Source of the DNA: Bacteroidota bacterium | Lineage (GTDB): Bacteria > Bacteroidota > Bacteroidia > 2-12-FULL-35-15 | Length of the DNA stretch: 64,000 nucleotides | Direction of reading: 5' to 3' | NCBI GenBank assembly: GCA_947449315.1 | Contig: CANFRC010000003.1 | Location: 1 to 64,000, forward strand | Shown: one piece after another, positions 46,916 to 56,257 of the stretch | How positions within the stretch are numbered: position 1 is the stretch's first letter | Layout: every line of letters starts with the position of its first letter | Position numbers and translations under genes: made by a program | The notes under the pieces: generated by a model | Databases searched by the model: none | What the model was told of the DNA's origin: nothing | Seen by the model: only the letters and a program-made list of their open reading frames with translations

Positions 46916-47773
46916 ATGAAAAAAAATATTCTTTTTCTTCTCTTACTCTTTTCATGGTCAGCAACGTCTGGTCAAACGAAATCAATTCTATATTTTGATT
47001 CTAATAAATATGAACTGAAATACAACTCGATTCATATGCTCGATTCTTTAATTAATTACCTCAGCCAGACAAAATATTCTATAATTTCTATCAAGGGATA
47101 TTGCGATAATTTTGGCGACAATACAACCAATCAGATACTTTCTGAAAAACGCGCATATGCTGTCTCGTCCTACTTTAAAAATAAAAATATTCCTTCACAA
47201 TTGATTACTTCAAACGGTTTTAGTTCAACTGAGCCAATTGCAGATAACAAATTAAAAGAAGGCCGTGCTAAGAACAGAAGAGTTGAAATTCGTATTACAA
47301 TTGATACGCCTGTCATTATTGGAAACCCTATCGATCAGGAAATAAAACAAGTTCAAAAAAAAGTTGTTTCTGCTGATGGGATTGTGGAAAAGAAAGAATC
47401 CTTCAACAGCGAAAGTTCTATTGATGATCTCGCCGTAGGAAAAACACTTGTTTTAAAAAACTTAAATTTCGAAGGTGGCACGGCTATACTTCTTTCTGAA
47501 GCAAAACCTACATTAGAACTATTAGTAAAAATATTGAAAGATAATCCTACTCTTGAAATTGAAGTCGGAGGACATGTTTGTTGTGCAGACGACATGCCTT
47601 TATCCATTTTAAGAGCGAAATCGGTTTGTAAATATCTGGTCAAAAAGGGAATTGATGCCACTCGTTTAACGTCAAAAGGATACAGCCGAAGCAGGCCTAT
47701 TTACGAAGATGACAGAGCCCCTGAAGCAGCGAAAGCGAACAGGAGAGTAGAGATAACAATCCTTAAAAAGTAA
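46916..47773 (+). CDS. Periplasmic protein with two tandem OmpA domains
   Basis: A 285-residue exported protein: signal peptide MKKNILFLLLLFSWSATSGQ, then one OmpA-like peptidoglycan-binding domain (about 22-125; ILYFDSNKYELKY, GYCDNFGDNTTNQILSEKRA, NRRVEIRI), a linker, and a second (about 175-283; LNFEGGTAILLSEAKPTLEL, GGHVCCADDMPLSILRAKSV, NRRVEITIL). No barrel or lipobox is visible, so it is a soluble periplasmic double-OmpA protein. In the second domain Cys-Cys replaces the usual Thr-Asp after Gly-His, where the first has Cys-Asp. Confidence 0.87.
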   Translation: MKKNILFLLLLFSWSATSGQTKSILYFDSNKYELKYNSIHMLDSLINYLSQTKYSIISIKGYCDNFGDNTTNQILSEKRAYAVSSYFKNKNIPSQLITSNGFSSTEPIADNKLKEGRAKNRRVEIRITIDTPVIIGNPIDQEIKQVQKKVVSADGIVEKKESFNSESSIDDLAVGKTLVLKNLNFEGGTAILLSEAKPTLELLVKILKDNPTLEIEVGGHVCCADDMPLSILRAKSVCKYLVKKGIDATRLTSKGYSRSRPIYEDDRAPEAAKANRRVEITILKK

Positions 47774-47856
47774 TTTTTTTTACATTATCACTTTCTAGAT
47801 AGCCCATCTGATTAATACAGAAAGTCAGGATCTTATTTACATTTTCGAAAAAAAAT

Positions 47857-49692
47857 CTAAATTATTCCGTACAACGATTTTCCTTTTGCTCCCAAAGCGT
47901 CAACACGTTTTTCTACAACAGGATCTTTTATTAATGGTGGTGCATGATGTGGCTTTATTCGTGCATCAATGATCAATGATCCCTTACAGCCCCAATGTTT
48001 ATTTTCAGTAAAACTATCAACACCATAAATATCATGTGAAGGATTACTTCTGGTGAAAGTTGCCCAAAGAAAATTATTTAAATTCTTAGAAACAAAATCA
48101 GAATCATCACACAAAATAATTAATGGAAAATTTTGCAATAGGTCTTTATTTGAATGTTGTTGGGTAAATTGGGATATCCATTTTAAGGTTACACTTTGAT
48201 CAACATACTTATCCGCCTGAAATGCAAGTACACCAGGCATCACAATTTTCGGGTTTCTGAAACCATCAGGTAAATTTAACACTGTCAACTCAGTACCTAA
48301 TTCTCTTTTTTTCTCTCCTGCCGCAGCAATCACAACTTTACTTCCACTATTTAATCCATCACCACTATAATCTAACGTATCGATTGAAGTACGTGTATAA
48401 AAATGCAGGTCTCGGGACCAGTCGACACGCTCCAACACATGTTTGAAATAATCAGCAACATCATGTGTGGTGAGTTTGGGGTTATCTTCTCCGGCAATGA
48501 TGAATAGATATTTAGCTAAACTTAATTGTCCTTTTCCTAAAATATGATTGGCAATAGTTAAAATTTCCTGCGGCTTGCGTTCATTCGAATAGGGCGTGTA
48601 ACGTTCACTTCCAATCGCTAACAAAAGAGGGTGAACACCCGAAGCATCGACAGCATGAACATCTTTTAGTCCTGGAATCTCATTGGGTATGGCATCACCT
48701 GTAATTTCATGAATCAAAGCACCAAAACTCGTATCTTCTTGTGGAGGACGCCCCACAACAGTGAAAGGCCAGATTGCATTGTTGCGATGATACACTTTAT
48801 GAATTCGCATCAATGGGAAATTATGCTTCAAACTATAATAACCCAAATGATCCCCGAATGGGCCTTCGGGTTTATTTTCATTTGGGTATACTTCACCTGT
48901 TATTACAAAATCTGCATCTGATGCGATGCAAAAACCATCATCATACGTATATCGAATTCTTCTTTTCCCTAATGCACCTGCAAATGTAAGCTCACTCATC
49001 CCTTCCGGTAATGGCATCACTGCACCCAATGTCAATGAAGGAGGACCTCCCACAAAAACGCTTACCTTGAGTGGTTGATTTTTCGCATTTGATTTTGTCT
49101 GATGCACTCCAATCCCTCGGTGCAATTGGTAATGCAATCCTGCTTCTTTGTCCTGTATATATTCATTACCGCTCATCTGAATACGATACATTCCCAAATT
49201 AGAATTCATCACACCTGGTTTATCTATATCTTCAGAATATACCAAGGGCAATGTTATAAATGCTCCACCATCATTTGGCCAACATTTTATTTGCGGCAAA
49301 TTAGATAATGATGTTTGATTTTGCATAACAGGATTTAAAAATCGTGATCTCTTTGGAAGAGCTGAAAAAGCTGTCAACCCCACATGAGCATATTTAAGGG
49401 GATGCTTAATCGCTTCTAACGGATCATTCTTTAAAGTAATGAGTGTTTTGATGATGTCGATAGTATCTCTAAAAATAAATTTACTTCGTTCAACAGAACC
49501 ATATAAATTTGAAACTGCTCTAAATTTACAATCTTTAATATTCTCGAATAAAATTGCCGGCCCCTGATGCTCAAAGACGCGCAAATGAATTGCAGCCATT
49601 TCCAGCTCGGAGCTGATTTCTTCTCTAATTCGAATTAAATGTCCGTGTTTCTCAAGATCTGTGATACAATCCTGTGTGTTTTTATATCCCAT
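47857..49692 (-). CDS. UbiD-family decarboxylase (probable menaquinone branch)
   Basis: A 611-residue prenylated-flavin-dependent decarboxylase. UbiD hallmarks: N-terminal GPAILFENIKDCKFRAVSNL, HRGIGVHQTKS (about 192), SVFVGGPPSLTLGAVMPLPE, NENKPEGPFGDHLGYYS with the catalytic Glu pair (about 270-285) and WATFTRSNPSHDIY near the C-terminus. With mqnB and mqnD present in this window, a role as the decarboxylase of the futalosine menaquinone route (MqnL-like) is likely, but ubiquinone-type or aromatic-acid decarboxylation cannot be excluded. Confidence 0.88.
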   Translation of the reverse strand: MGYKNTQDCITDLEKHGHLIRIREEISSELEMAAIHLRVFEHQGPAILFENIKDCKFRAVSNLYGSVERSKFIFRDTIDIIKTLITLKNDPLEAIKHPLKYAHVGLTAFSALPKRSRFLNPVMQNQTSLSNLPQIKCWPNDGGAFITLPLVYSEDIDKPGVMNSNLGMYRIQMSGNEYIQDKEAGLHYQLHRGIGVHQTKSNAKNQPLKVSVFVGGPPSLTLGAVMPLPEGMSELTFAGALGKRRIRYTYDDGFCIASDADFVITGEVYPNENKPEGPFGDHLGYYSLKHNFPLMRIHKVYHRNNAIWPFTVVGRPPQEDTSFGALIHEITGDAIPNEIPGLKDVHAVDASGVHPLLLAIGSERYTPYSNERKPQEILTIANHILGKGQLSLAKYLFIIAGEDNPKLTTHDVADYFKHVLERVDWSRDLHFYTRTSIDTLDYSGDGLNSGSKVVIAAAGEKKRELGTELTVLNLPDGFRNPKIVMPGVLAFQADKYVDQSVTLKWISQFTQQHSNKDLLQNFPLIILCDDSDFVSKNLNNFLWATFTRSNPSHDIYGVDSFTENKHWGCKGSLIIDARIKPHHAPPLIKDPVVEKRVDALGAKGKSLYGII

Positions 49693-49729
49693 AATGCATG
49701 ACAGGCAAAATACCTGTCTGGTCTTTCAA

Positions 49730-52183
49730 TTAATGTGTAACCGCAAATTTACTTCTAGCAAGCAGTTCATCGTTCGATCTGATACTTATCAAATATACGC
49801 CACTCGAAAATCCAGTAGTGTTTATGTTCAACATGTTTTGCTGTTGTAATTTTTCTTTAAAAACGACATTACCATTTATGTCAACAATTGAAATGACTCC
49901 ATTGTTCACGCTTTTACCGAGAGAAGCATAAATATCTACAGTAATAACCTCTTTTGCAGGATTAGGAAAAACCTTCAGTGTTGCGAAATCAGAAATTGTT
50001 GGTTGATCTTTTATAGCCAAAGCATAGTCCATCATCGCAAAAACGTATTCCCCTAACACTAAGGTATCAATGGTGATCATCCCTTTTTTATCATTATTAT
50101 TACCTAACATATTTTTAGTGTAATTTGGATATACTTTCCAATCATCCGCAGCATTTCTACGATACATCAATACCAGACTATCTTCATATGTGTTGATCAA
50201 ATTATTGTCTTGATAATAATTTCCAGAAAATGCTAATACTCGACCTTCGTAGTTGATAGTGGCTTTTGCTTTGAAGTTGGCTGGCAAAATACCATCCACT
50301 TTCCAGTAATGATTGGGAGATAAGCGATAAGGCATCGAATACGTTTTGAATGGATCAGGAGCCGTATAATTATGCTCTACTCTTACAAAAGCCGAATCGG
50401 AAATACTTGAAACAACCATCGTCATTTTTGCATTTGCAAAATTATTAGAGGATGTCGTCTTCAATGTTTTATATTCAGGAGCTACAGCATGGCTAATTTT
50501 TTCGCCCATATTAATAGCAACAAAAGCAGGATCAAAAGGAATAGTAAAAGTAAAAGAAGCGTTTGCTCCAGACATGATAATTTTTTTTGTCTGTTCTACA
50601 AAATTGGCAGCTTTAAAAGTCAGTTCCAATGGAACATTGGAATAATAAGTAGGCGCGCCTGTCAATTTTTGTTTCACATACACAGTAACAGAATAGTTGG
50701 AACCGCTGGGAACAACTACAGATGAATCTATTGAAAAATGGGGCCAACCAGGATTAAATACCCAATCATTAAAAAAATCAGACATATTCAATCCGCTCGC
50801 GGCTGAAAGCGCATTTTGAAAATCAGTACTGGAAACATCTTTATAATTATTATCAGCTAAATATGTTTTGACTGAATAAAAAAACAGACTATCGCCCATA
50901 TATCCACGCATGGTGTGAGCAATGTCAGCACCTTTATTATATACATGATCACCGTATGTATATGTTTGAGGGATGTTAGAAAGCGTTAAATTCCCTTCTT
51001 TCGCTGTATTGAATTGTAAATTATCTAAATGGTTAGCTCTTACATACGATAAATAACTTGCAGGACCATTCAAAGTTTCCCAGAATAAAAATTCACAGTA
51101 ATGGGCCCAACCTTCGTTCAACCACATATCTTCTGCGGTTCTGCAAGTAGCTAAATCTCCAAACCAATGATGTGACAATTCATGCGCGTATAGATATTGA
51201 TAGGTGGTACTTCCTGTTGCTGTTGCTTTCGGATACGAAATATTTGTAGCATGCTCCATAGCCCCCGAATTAAATGGCACCATACTATAGCCAACCTTAT
51301 TCCATTTATAGGCTCCGAAATGGTTTTCGAATGTTGACAAAGCAACAGGCAAATTAATAAATGAACTTTTTACAGCAGCTGTATCTGTTGCAACAGCCTG
51401 GAGTTCTATTGGCAGAGGGCCAGATATACCAGTATAACTTTGATGAACAGTTGCATAACTTGCCACAGAAACACATGCTAAATAGCTTGGAATTGTTTTA
51501 TCCAATATCCATTTCCTTGTTCTGTTTCCAGCAAGGTCAGTGGTGTCGTGAGCAAGATAACCATTGCAAGCGGAAATCTTACCTCCATTTGTAGTGATAT
51601 TAAATTCATAGGTTGCACGTTCTACAAAATTATCGAAACAGGGATACCACACTCTTCCATAATTGTGAGGGAGTGAAGCAAAACCAACACCTAAATTATA
51701 AGCATAACCGCTTTGAAAGTAAAAGCCTCCCCAACCGGAAGCGTCACCCTGGGGCGTTCCATGATAATACACAATTACAACACCTGTATCATTCACATTA
51801 TATGTAGTTGGCAAATTAACACGCAATAAGGTGTCGTTATATGAGGATGTAAGGGTAAAGGCTCCAAGCTTAATAGAATCGATTGTTAATAATAGCAGAT
51901 CCAAATTAATAAAATTCACGCCATTTATTTTAGGTGTAAATTTTACGTGTGTGTTGCCTTTTATACTACTGGTCGTGAAATCTGTAATATCAAGATTAAT
52001 TGTATAATTCAAAATATCAAGCGTATCACTTCTTAAATTAGAAGCATAATTTTGTTGGATTCCATTTGAAACTATTTTATCCTGATGAGGATGATTTTTA
52101 TTTTGCTGACACGTTTGCGCCCTTGCATTCATATTCAAAAATGAAATTAATACAATTAAAATCGAGTAAAAAAATGTTTTCAT
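49730..52183 (-). CDS. Secreted M1-family metallopeptidase with T9SS sorting domain
   Basis: An 817-residue exported zinc peptidase. Signal peptide MKTFFYSILIVLISFLNMNARA. The M1 core (about 50-480) has the site H334-E-L-S-H338 and WLNEGWAHYCEF; the exopeptidase loop is NSGAMEHATN. A beta-rich region with LTGAPTYYSNVPLELTF follows, and the last ~85 residues (VFPNPAKEVITVDI to RSKFAVTH) are a T9SS type A domain. It should be surface-exposed or released. It shares architecture with the 12638-14578 gene but is longer. Confidence 0.92.
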   Translation of the reverse strand: MKTFFYSILIVLISFLNMNARAQTCQQNKNHPHQDKIVSNGIQQNYASNLRSDTLDILNYTINLDITDFTTSSIKGNTHVKFTPKINGVNFINLDLLLLTIDSIKLGAFTLTSSYNDTLLRVNLPTTYNVNDTGVVIVYYHGTPQGDASGWGGFYFQSGYAYNLGVGFASLPHNYGRVWYPCFDNFVERATYEFNITTNGGKISACNGYLAHDTTDLAGNRTRKWILDKTIPSYLACVSVASYATVHQSYTGISGPLPIELQAVATDTAAVKSSFINLPVALSTFENHFGAYKWNKVGYSMVPFNSGAMEHATNISYPKATATGSTTYQYLYAHELSHHWFGDLATCRTAEDMWLNEGWAHYCEFLFWETLNGPASYLSYVRANHLDNLQFNTAKEGNLTLSNIPQTYTYGDHVYNKGADIAHTMRGYMGDSLFFYSVKTYLADNNYKDVSSTDFQNALSAASGLNMSDFFNDWVFNPGWPHFSIDSSVVVPSGSNYSVTVYVKQKLTGAPTYYSNVPLELTFKAANFVEQTKKIIMSGANASFTFTIPFDPAFVAINMGEKISHAVAPEYKTLKTTSSNNFANAKMTMVVSSISDSAFVRVEHNYTAPDPFKTYSMPYRLSPNHYWKVDGILPANFKAKATINYEGRVLAFSGNYYQDNNLINTYEDSLVLMYRRNAADDWKVYPNYTKNMLGNNNDKKGMITIDTLVLGEYVFAMMDYALAIKDQPTISDFATLKVFPNPAKEVITVDIYASLGKSVNNGVISIVDINGNVVFKEKLQQQNMLNINTTGFSSGVYLISIRSNDELLARSKFAVTH

Positions 52184-52311
52184 GCAGCTATAATTAGGAG
52201 TATAAATTTATGAAAATACCGGATAATAACCTAATCCTGCAATTGCACTAATGCTGATGCGTGCACCTATTTTCATTATAAAAAAAATCTTTTCAAAAAA
52301 AAGGCATAAAA

Positions 52312-52337
52312 TAAAAAGTCCCGAATAAATCGGGACA
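52312..52337 (-). terminator. Terminator of the SRPBCC gene
   Basis: Stem GTCCCGA/TCGGGAC on the minus strand followed by a T run, directly behind the stop codon at 52342. Confidence 0.75.
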
Positions 52338-52341
52338 ATTA

Positions 52342-52728
52342 TTATTTTGCTTCTTCAAACATGTCTTGCATTGCACCAAGATAATATGCACCCCATCCAT
52401 CTGCAATGCTATTGATTGACTTTTCAGGAACATCTTCATGTAACAGATCTACAACACACCCTTTCCCTTTTGACTTAATAGTAAGCGTTACTTTTGAAGG
52501 AGCTTCCCATTGATCATAACACCATTCCTGTACCAACTTTTTATTTTTAACAATCTCCAAGTTAATTCCAAACATCTGTCCACCCCATAAAGAAAATTTG
52601 CCTCCAACCTCTGCAGTCATTTTGGCTTCATCACCACTCCAATCTTGAATTATATTTGGATTTACCAAAGCTTCAAAGACCTCTTCCGGTGTCGCATTCA
52701 TTTCATACGTCTGTTTAATCGTTGGCAT
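52342..52728 (-). CDS. SRPBCC (AHSA1-type) domain protein
   Basis: A 128-residue single-domain START-like protein. TYEMNATPEEVFEALVNPNI and the tail WGAYYLGAMQDMFEEAK with conserved aromatic/Gly positions fit the Activator of Hsp90 ATPase homologue 1-like (AHSA1/YndB) group, which has a hydrophobic ligand cavity. It may bind a small lipophilic ligand or act in stress response; no partner is encoded nearby. Confidence 0.88.
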   Translation of the reverse strand: MPTIKQTYEMNATPEEVFEALVNPNIIQDWSGDEAKMTAEVGGKFSLWGGQMFGINLEIVKNKKLVQEWCYDQWEAPSKVTLTIKSKGKGCVVDLLHEDVPEKSINSIADGWGAYYLGAMQDMFEEAK

Positions 52729-52807
52729 GTTTCAATTATTTAATTTATATGCGAAAATTAGTTAAAAAAATCCTATTACTCCTTTTTGAAATATAAAACT
52801 TATCAAC

Positions 52808-54214
52808 CTAAAATTTTGTAGAATAGGAATTGGTGATGTCCATTTTAAACATCTCGTCGTTGTAAGTATTTTGCTCAGGTAAATATTTTATACTGTATCC
52901 TTGCGAACTATATTTTTTGATTTTTTCAGCATTGATATACGGTTCTAAAATGACATGTTCATTCTTCTTTAAAGGAATCATGGTAACCATCAATTCATTG
53001 TACCACCACCCAGCGATAACCACCGTTTTAAATGAAATACTATCCATCTTCTGAATTACCTCTCCAGTATATTTTGCTTTCTGCTTACGTTTTGAAACAT
53101 CTGAGAATATGGGTCCAGAAACTGGATCAAAAAATAATTCTTGGCCTGACACTTTAAATGTTATTGCGTATCGAGAATAGGATGCTCCTCTTAATTTATC
53201 GGTAAGGTTAATGCTGCAGACGAATGATGACACTATAAATGCAAAACTTAAAAACTGGAACAGTTTACTGTTCAAATAATATCCAAAAATAATAATCACA
53301 AATGGGAGAACAGAAATCATGTATCCAGATTTTTGTGGCAATCTGAAATAAGAGATAAGAAATAAGAGAACTACCATGTAACAGGCCACGATTATTTTTT
53401 TATTGATATTACTATTAAACAGTGCTCCGTAAGTCTCTTTCTTTTTAACAAATATGATCCATAGGGTGCATGTAACAATAGCAAGCAATCCGATCAAGCC
53501 AAATACACCAATACTCATTTTGTATCCCACTTTTGCTAAAGGAGGGTATGGAAACTGATCATAATACATAAAAAAAGAAGTTCCGAACTGAATCATAAGA
53601 GGGAGAAAGACCAAAAACACAACAAGCATCGAAGCAGCAAACATCTTCAGAAATGAAAACGCATTTTTTTTAAAATTGCCACGTTGCCAAATAATAATCA
53701 TAAATGGCAAAATCATTGCTCCGCTTGTTATTCTGCAGCCAATAGCGAGTCCAAGAAATAATCCGACCAAAAGAACATTGTTTTTCAAAAGAAAATAAAA
53801 GCTGATGAGTATAAAGGCTGAAGTCCAAACAAAATCGATGGTATAGGTGCTGCTGATGTAATAAACAGGAATAAATGCAAAAGAAATAGCAGCTAGAAAA
53901 AAATGTCTGAAATTTAATTCCTTTAAGATCAGGGCAAAGAATACAGTTGCTACAGAACTAAAAAAAGCGCTAAGCGCATTGAACACAATTGGGCCTAAGC
54001 CCCATAAAGCAGAATAAACAAGCTCCTGCACAGGATGACCCGGAAAACGAGATGGTTCATAAACACCGCTCATCTTCGTATGAAATGCAGCGAGCGCAAT
54101 TCCCCATGAATCTTCTTCAATGCCATAGCCGGCAGATACGAAAGGGATACGGGAAATGAAAACAATAAAAAAAAGTGTACTAAAAGGAAGATATTTTTTA
54201 TTAAAAAAATCCAT
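52808..54214 (-). CDS. Multi-pass membrane glycosyltransferase-like protein (GT39/ArnT-like)
   Basis: A 468-residue membrane protein with about ten hydrophobic segments up to about residue 340 and a periplasmic C-terminal domain. The start has the acidic first loop AGYGIEEDSWGIALAA followed by RFPGHPVQELVYSALWG, resembling the Asp/Glu-containing first loop of GT-C enzymes that use a polyprenyl-phosphate sugar. The acceptor, such as lipid A or a glycan, is not evident. It lies 1 nt after rlmB, so it may be co-transcribed with it. Confidence 0.75.
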   Translation of the reverse strand: MDFFNKKYLPFSTLFFIVFISRIPFVSAGYGIEEDSWGIALAAFHTKMSGVYEPSRFPGHPVQELVYSALWGLGPIVFNALSAFFSSVATVFFALILKELNFRHFFLAAISFAFIPVYYISSTYTIDFVWTSAFILISFYFLLKNNVLLVGLFLGLAIGCRITSGAMILPFMIIIWQRGNFKKNAFSFLKMFAASMLVVFLVFLPLMIQFGTSFFMYYDQFPYPPLAKVGYKMSIGVFGLIGLLAIVTCTLWIIFVKKKETYGALFNSNINKKIIVACYMVVLLFLISYFRLPQKSGYMISVLPFVIIIFGYYLNSKLFQFLSFAFIVSSFVCSINLTDKLRGASYSRYAITFKVSGQELFFDPVSGPIFSDVSKRKQKAKYTGEVIQKMDSISFKTVVIAGWWYNELMVTMIPLKKNEHVILEPYINAEKIKKYSSQGYSIKYLPEQNTYNDEMFKMDITNSYSTKF

Positions 54215-54215
54215 C

Positions 54216-54983
54216 TTAACTGATTAAACGCTGACTAACTGCCTCGTATAAAATGATCCCACAAGCAACGGAAACATTCAATGAACCTATTTCACCCAGT
54301 AAAGGAATCTTGGCTTTCCCATCTGATTTCTGCAAATATTCATTCAAAATACCATCTTCTTCAGAACCCATGATGATTGCTGTAGGAAGCGTGAAGTCAA
54401 TTTGAAAATAATAATCGGAAGTTTTTTCTGTACAAGCAATGATCTGAACACCACACTCCTTTAAATAATCGATAACTACTTTTAAATTCTCTTCCCTACA
54501 CACCGGAATTTTCTGTAAAGCACCTGTGGACGTCTTTATAGCATCCGCATTAATCTGAGCACTTCCACGGGTAGGAATAATAATTGCATCAACTCCAGAA
54601 CATTCCGCTGTTCTGGCAATTGCTCCAAAGTTACGCACATCCGTAATCCTGTCTAATATCAAAAGTAAAGGCACTTTACCTTTTTCAAATATTCCCGGAA
54701 GAACGTCTGCAATTTTATGATAGCTGATGGAAGAAATATAACCTACAACACCTTGATGGTTTTTTAATGTTAGCCTGTTCAGTTTTTCTAAGGGTACATA
54801 TTGAAAAGCGATATTGTGTTGCTTGACAAGGCTCATCAGTTGACTTACCAATTCACCTTTCAATCCACTTTGAACACAAAGCTTATCAATTTCTTTTCCT
54901 GCTAATATCGATTCGATAATTGGTCGTAAACCAAAAATTAAACTCTCTTCTTCTTTTTTTTGTTGTTTTGTTTGCATAATCAA
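54216..54983 (-). CDS. rlmB: 23S rRNA (guanosine-2'-O)-methyltransferase
   Basis: Methylates the 2'-hydroxyl of a 23S rRNA guanosine (G2251 in E. coli). The 255 residues contain an N-terminal substrate-binding domain (about 12-80; IFGLRPIIESILAGKEIDKL) and the SPOUT knot: DRITDVRNFGAIARTAECSG (about 113), IIMGSEEDG (about 208) and LGEIGSLNVSVACGIILYE (about 228). The start may be the third residue Met. rlmB, the GWxTD gene and rmuC lie in one closely packed run on the minus strand. Confidence 0.93.
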   Translation of the reverse strand: MIMQTKQQKKEEESLIFGLRPIIESILAGKEIDKLCVQSGLKGELVSQLMSLVKQHNIAFQYVPLEKLNRLTLKNHQGVVGYISSISYHKIADVLPGIFEKGKVPLLLILDRITDVRNFGAIARTAECSGVDAIIIPTRGSAQINADAIKTSTGALQKIPVCREENLKVVIDYLKECGVQIIACTEKTSDYYFQIDFTLPTAIIMGSEEDGILNEYLQKSDGKAKIPLLGEIGSLNVSVACGIILYEAVSQRLIS

Positions 54984-54991
54984 TTAATAAT

Positions 54992-56257
54992 TTAGTCTTG
55001 TAAATACGTACGTCCTTGTCGCCAAATATCAACTGAAGTAGTCCATTTTTGCTGATAGAGCGTTGACCGTTCTAAGGTTAAATCGTTATCAGAAAAGGGA
55101 TTAGTCACTTTCAAAAATGAAAACCTCAATGAATTAAAAGCATTACTTTCTTCCCCATAGATCCATGTTTCTGAATTCTCTGTTCTGTAAATTACATTGG
55201 GCGCTCCAAATATAAGGTAAATCATTCCTCTGTCGGTTTTCCATCCTTCCAAATAAGAGGTGAAAAATAAATTAGCATCTTTTACGCGATTGTAATATTT
55301 CCGAATTATTTCTTTCGCACGCTCCTGACTACCTGAACAATTCAACCAGAATTTTTCAATCGCAGCCTTTGGGTTTGCACTTAAACTAATTTCTTCGAAT
55401 TCCTGTTTAGATGTAATAAATCTTATGGGAGGAACCATCTCATCTGCTCTTTTGATGTCGGGGAAATTCTCCGAAAAATTAAAAAGTGTTAAACCGTCAC
55501 GCTTAGTGGTGTCTATTTGAAAATGGTAAAACCCTTTTTTTGTAGGAATAAAATCTGCAATTCCTTGATTAGATAACTGTATGGCAAAAACACTATCGGG
55601 TGCGTATTGAAAGGGTTTTGGATCCGTAATGGAAAATGGTGGAGCAGCCAAAGGAAATTCACGATTGTAATATCTGACAAAAACTGTTGCAGCCATTTTT
55701 ATTCTATAATTAAGAACTAGCGCTTCCTCTGCCTTAATATAATTATGAAAAATAGGGACATTCAATGCTTTCGATGTAACCAAAAAATTTTGTCTAGTAA
55801 GATTATTTTCTTTGTCTACCGACAGAACACTAGCTACCTTGATATTACGATTTATATCAAAAACCGTTACACGCAAAAAATATTTAAGCGTAGAAATTGC
55901 TTTTACATTTATTTTTCCAATCAGCTCTTTAATTGAATTATCGTTGTTGATATCTACCAAACGAACCGATGCGCTATCTATCACTTCCTTTGAATCATAG
56001 GAAGGGATAAGAAGATAAGAGATCAATACATTGGAAGAAAAATTAATTCCATCGGCGCGCATATACAAAAGCTCTTTACTGTTTATCTTGAAATGCAACT
56101 CGGATATCGAATCACTTGAATGAAAAACAGTGAACTCTGGATGGATGGTATTTGTTTCATGCTTATAGGATACAGCCGGCGCTTTTGAATTCTTACGCGC
56201 TGTATCGCATGAAAAGATCACAACGAAAAAACACAGGTATATTAAAATTTTTTTCAT
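54992..56257 (-). CDS. GWxTD-domain lipoprotein
   Basis: A 421-residue predicted lipoprotein (MKKILIYLCFFVVIFSCDTA, lipobox Cys17). The family signature GWKTDRGMIYLIFGAPNVIY is at about residue 345, preceded by a helical segment (IEKFWLNCSGSQERAKEIIR). Residues about 40-290 are beta-rich. Its function is uncharacterised; the domain is found in Bacteroidota and relatives. It overlaps rmuC by 4 nt and precedes rlmB by 8 nt. Confidence 0.9.
   Translation of the reverse strand: MKKILIYLCFFVVIFSCDTARKNSKAPAVSYKHETNTIHPEFTVFHSSDSISELHFKINSKELLYMRADGINFSSNVLISYLLIPSYDSKEVIDSASVRLVDINNDNSIKELIGKINVKAISTLKYFLRVTVFDINRNIKVASVLSVDKENNLTRQNFLVTSKALNVPIFHNYIKAEEALVLNYRIKMAATVFVRYYNREFPLAAPPFSITDPKPFQYAPDSVFAIQLSNQGIADFIPTKKGFYHFQIDTTKRDGLTLFNFSENFPDIKRADEMVPPIRFITSKQEFEEISLSANPKAAIEKFWLNCSGSQERAKEIIRKYYNRVKDANLFFTSYLEGWKTDRGMIYLIFGAPNVIYRTENSETWIYGEESNAFNSLRFSFLKVTNPFSDNDLTLERSTLYQQKWTTSVDIWRQGRTYLQD

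Noticed and set aside
49696-49725. Hairpin GACAGG-N7-CCTGTC upstream of the UbiD gene, similar to the palindromic unit
   Set aside because: Only the CCTGTC core is shared and the length and spacer differ, so it is not counted as a copy.
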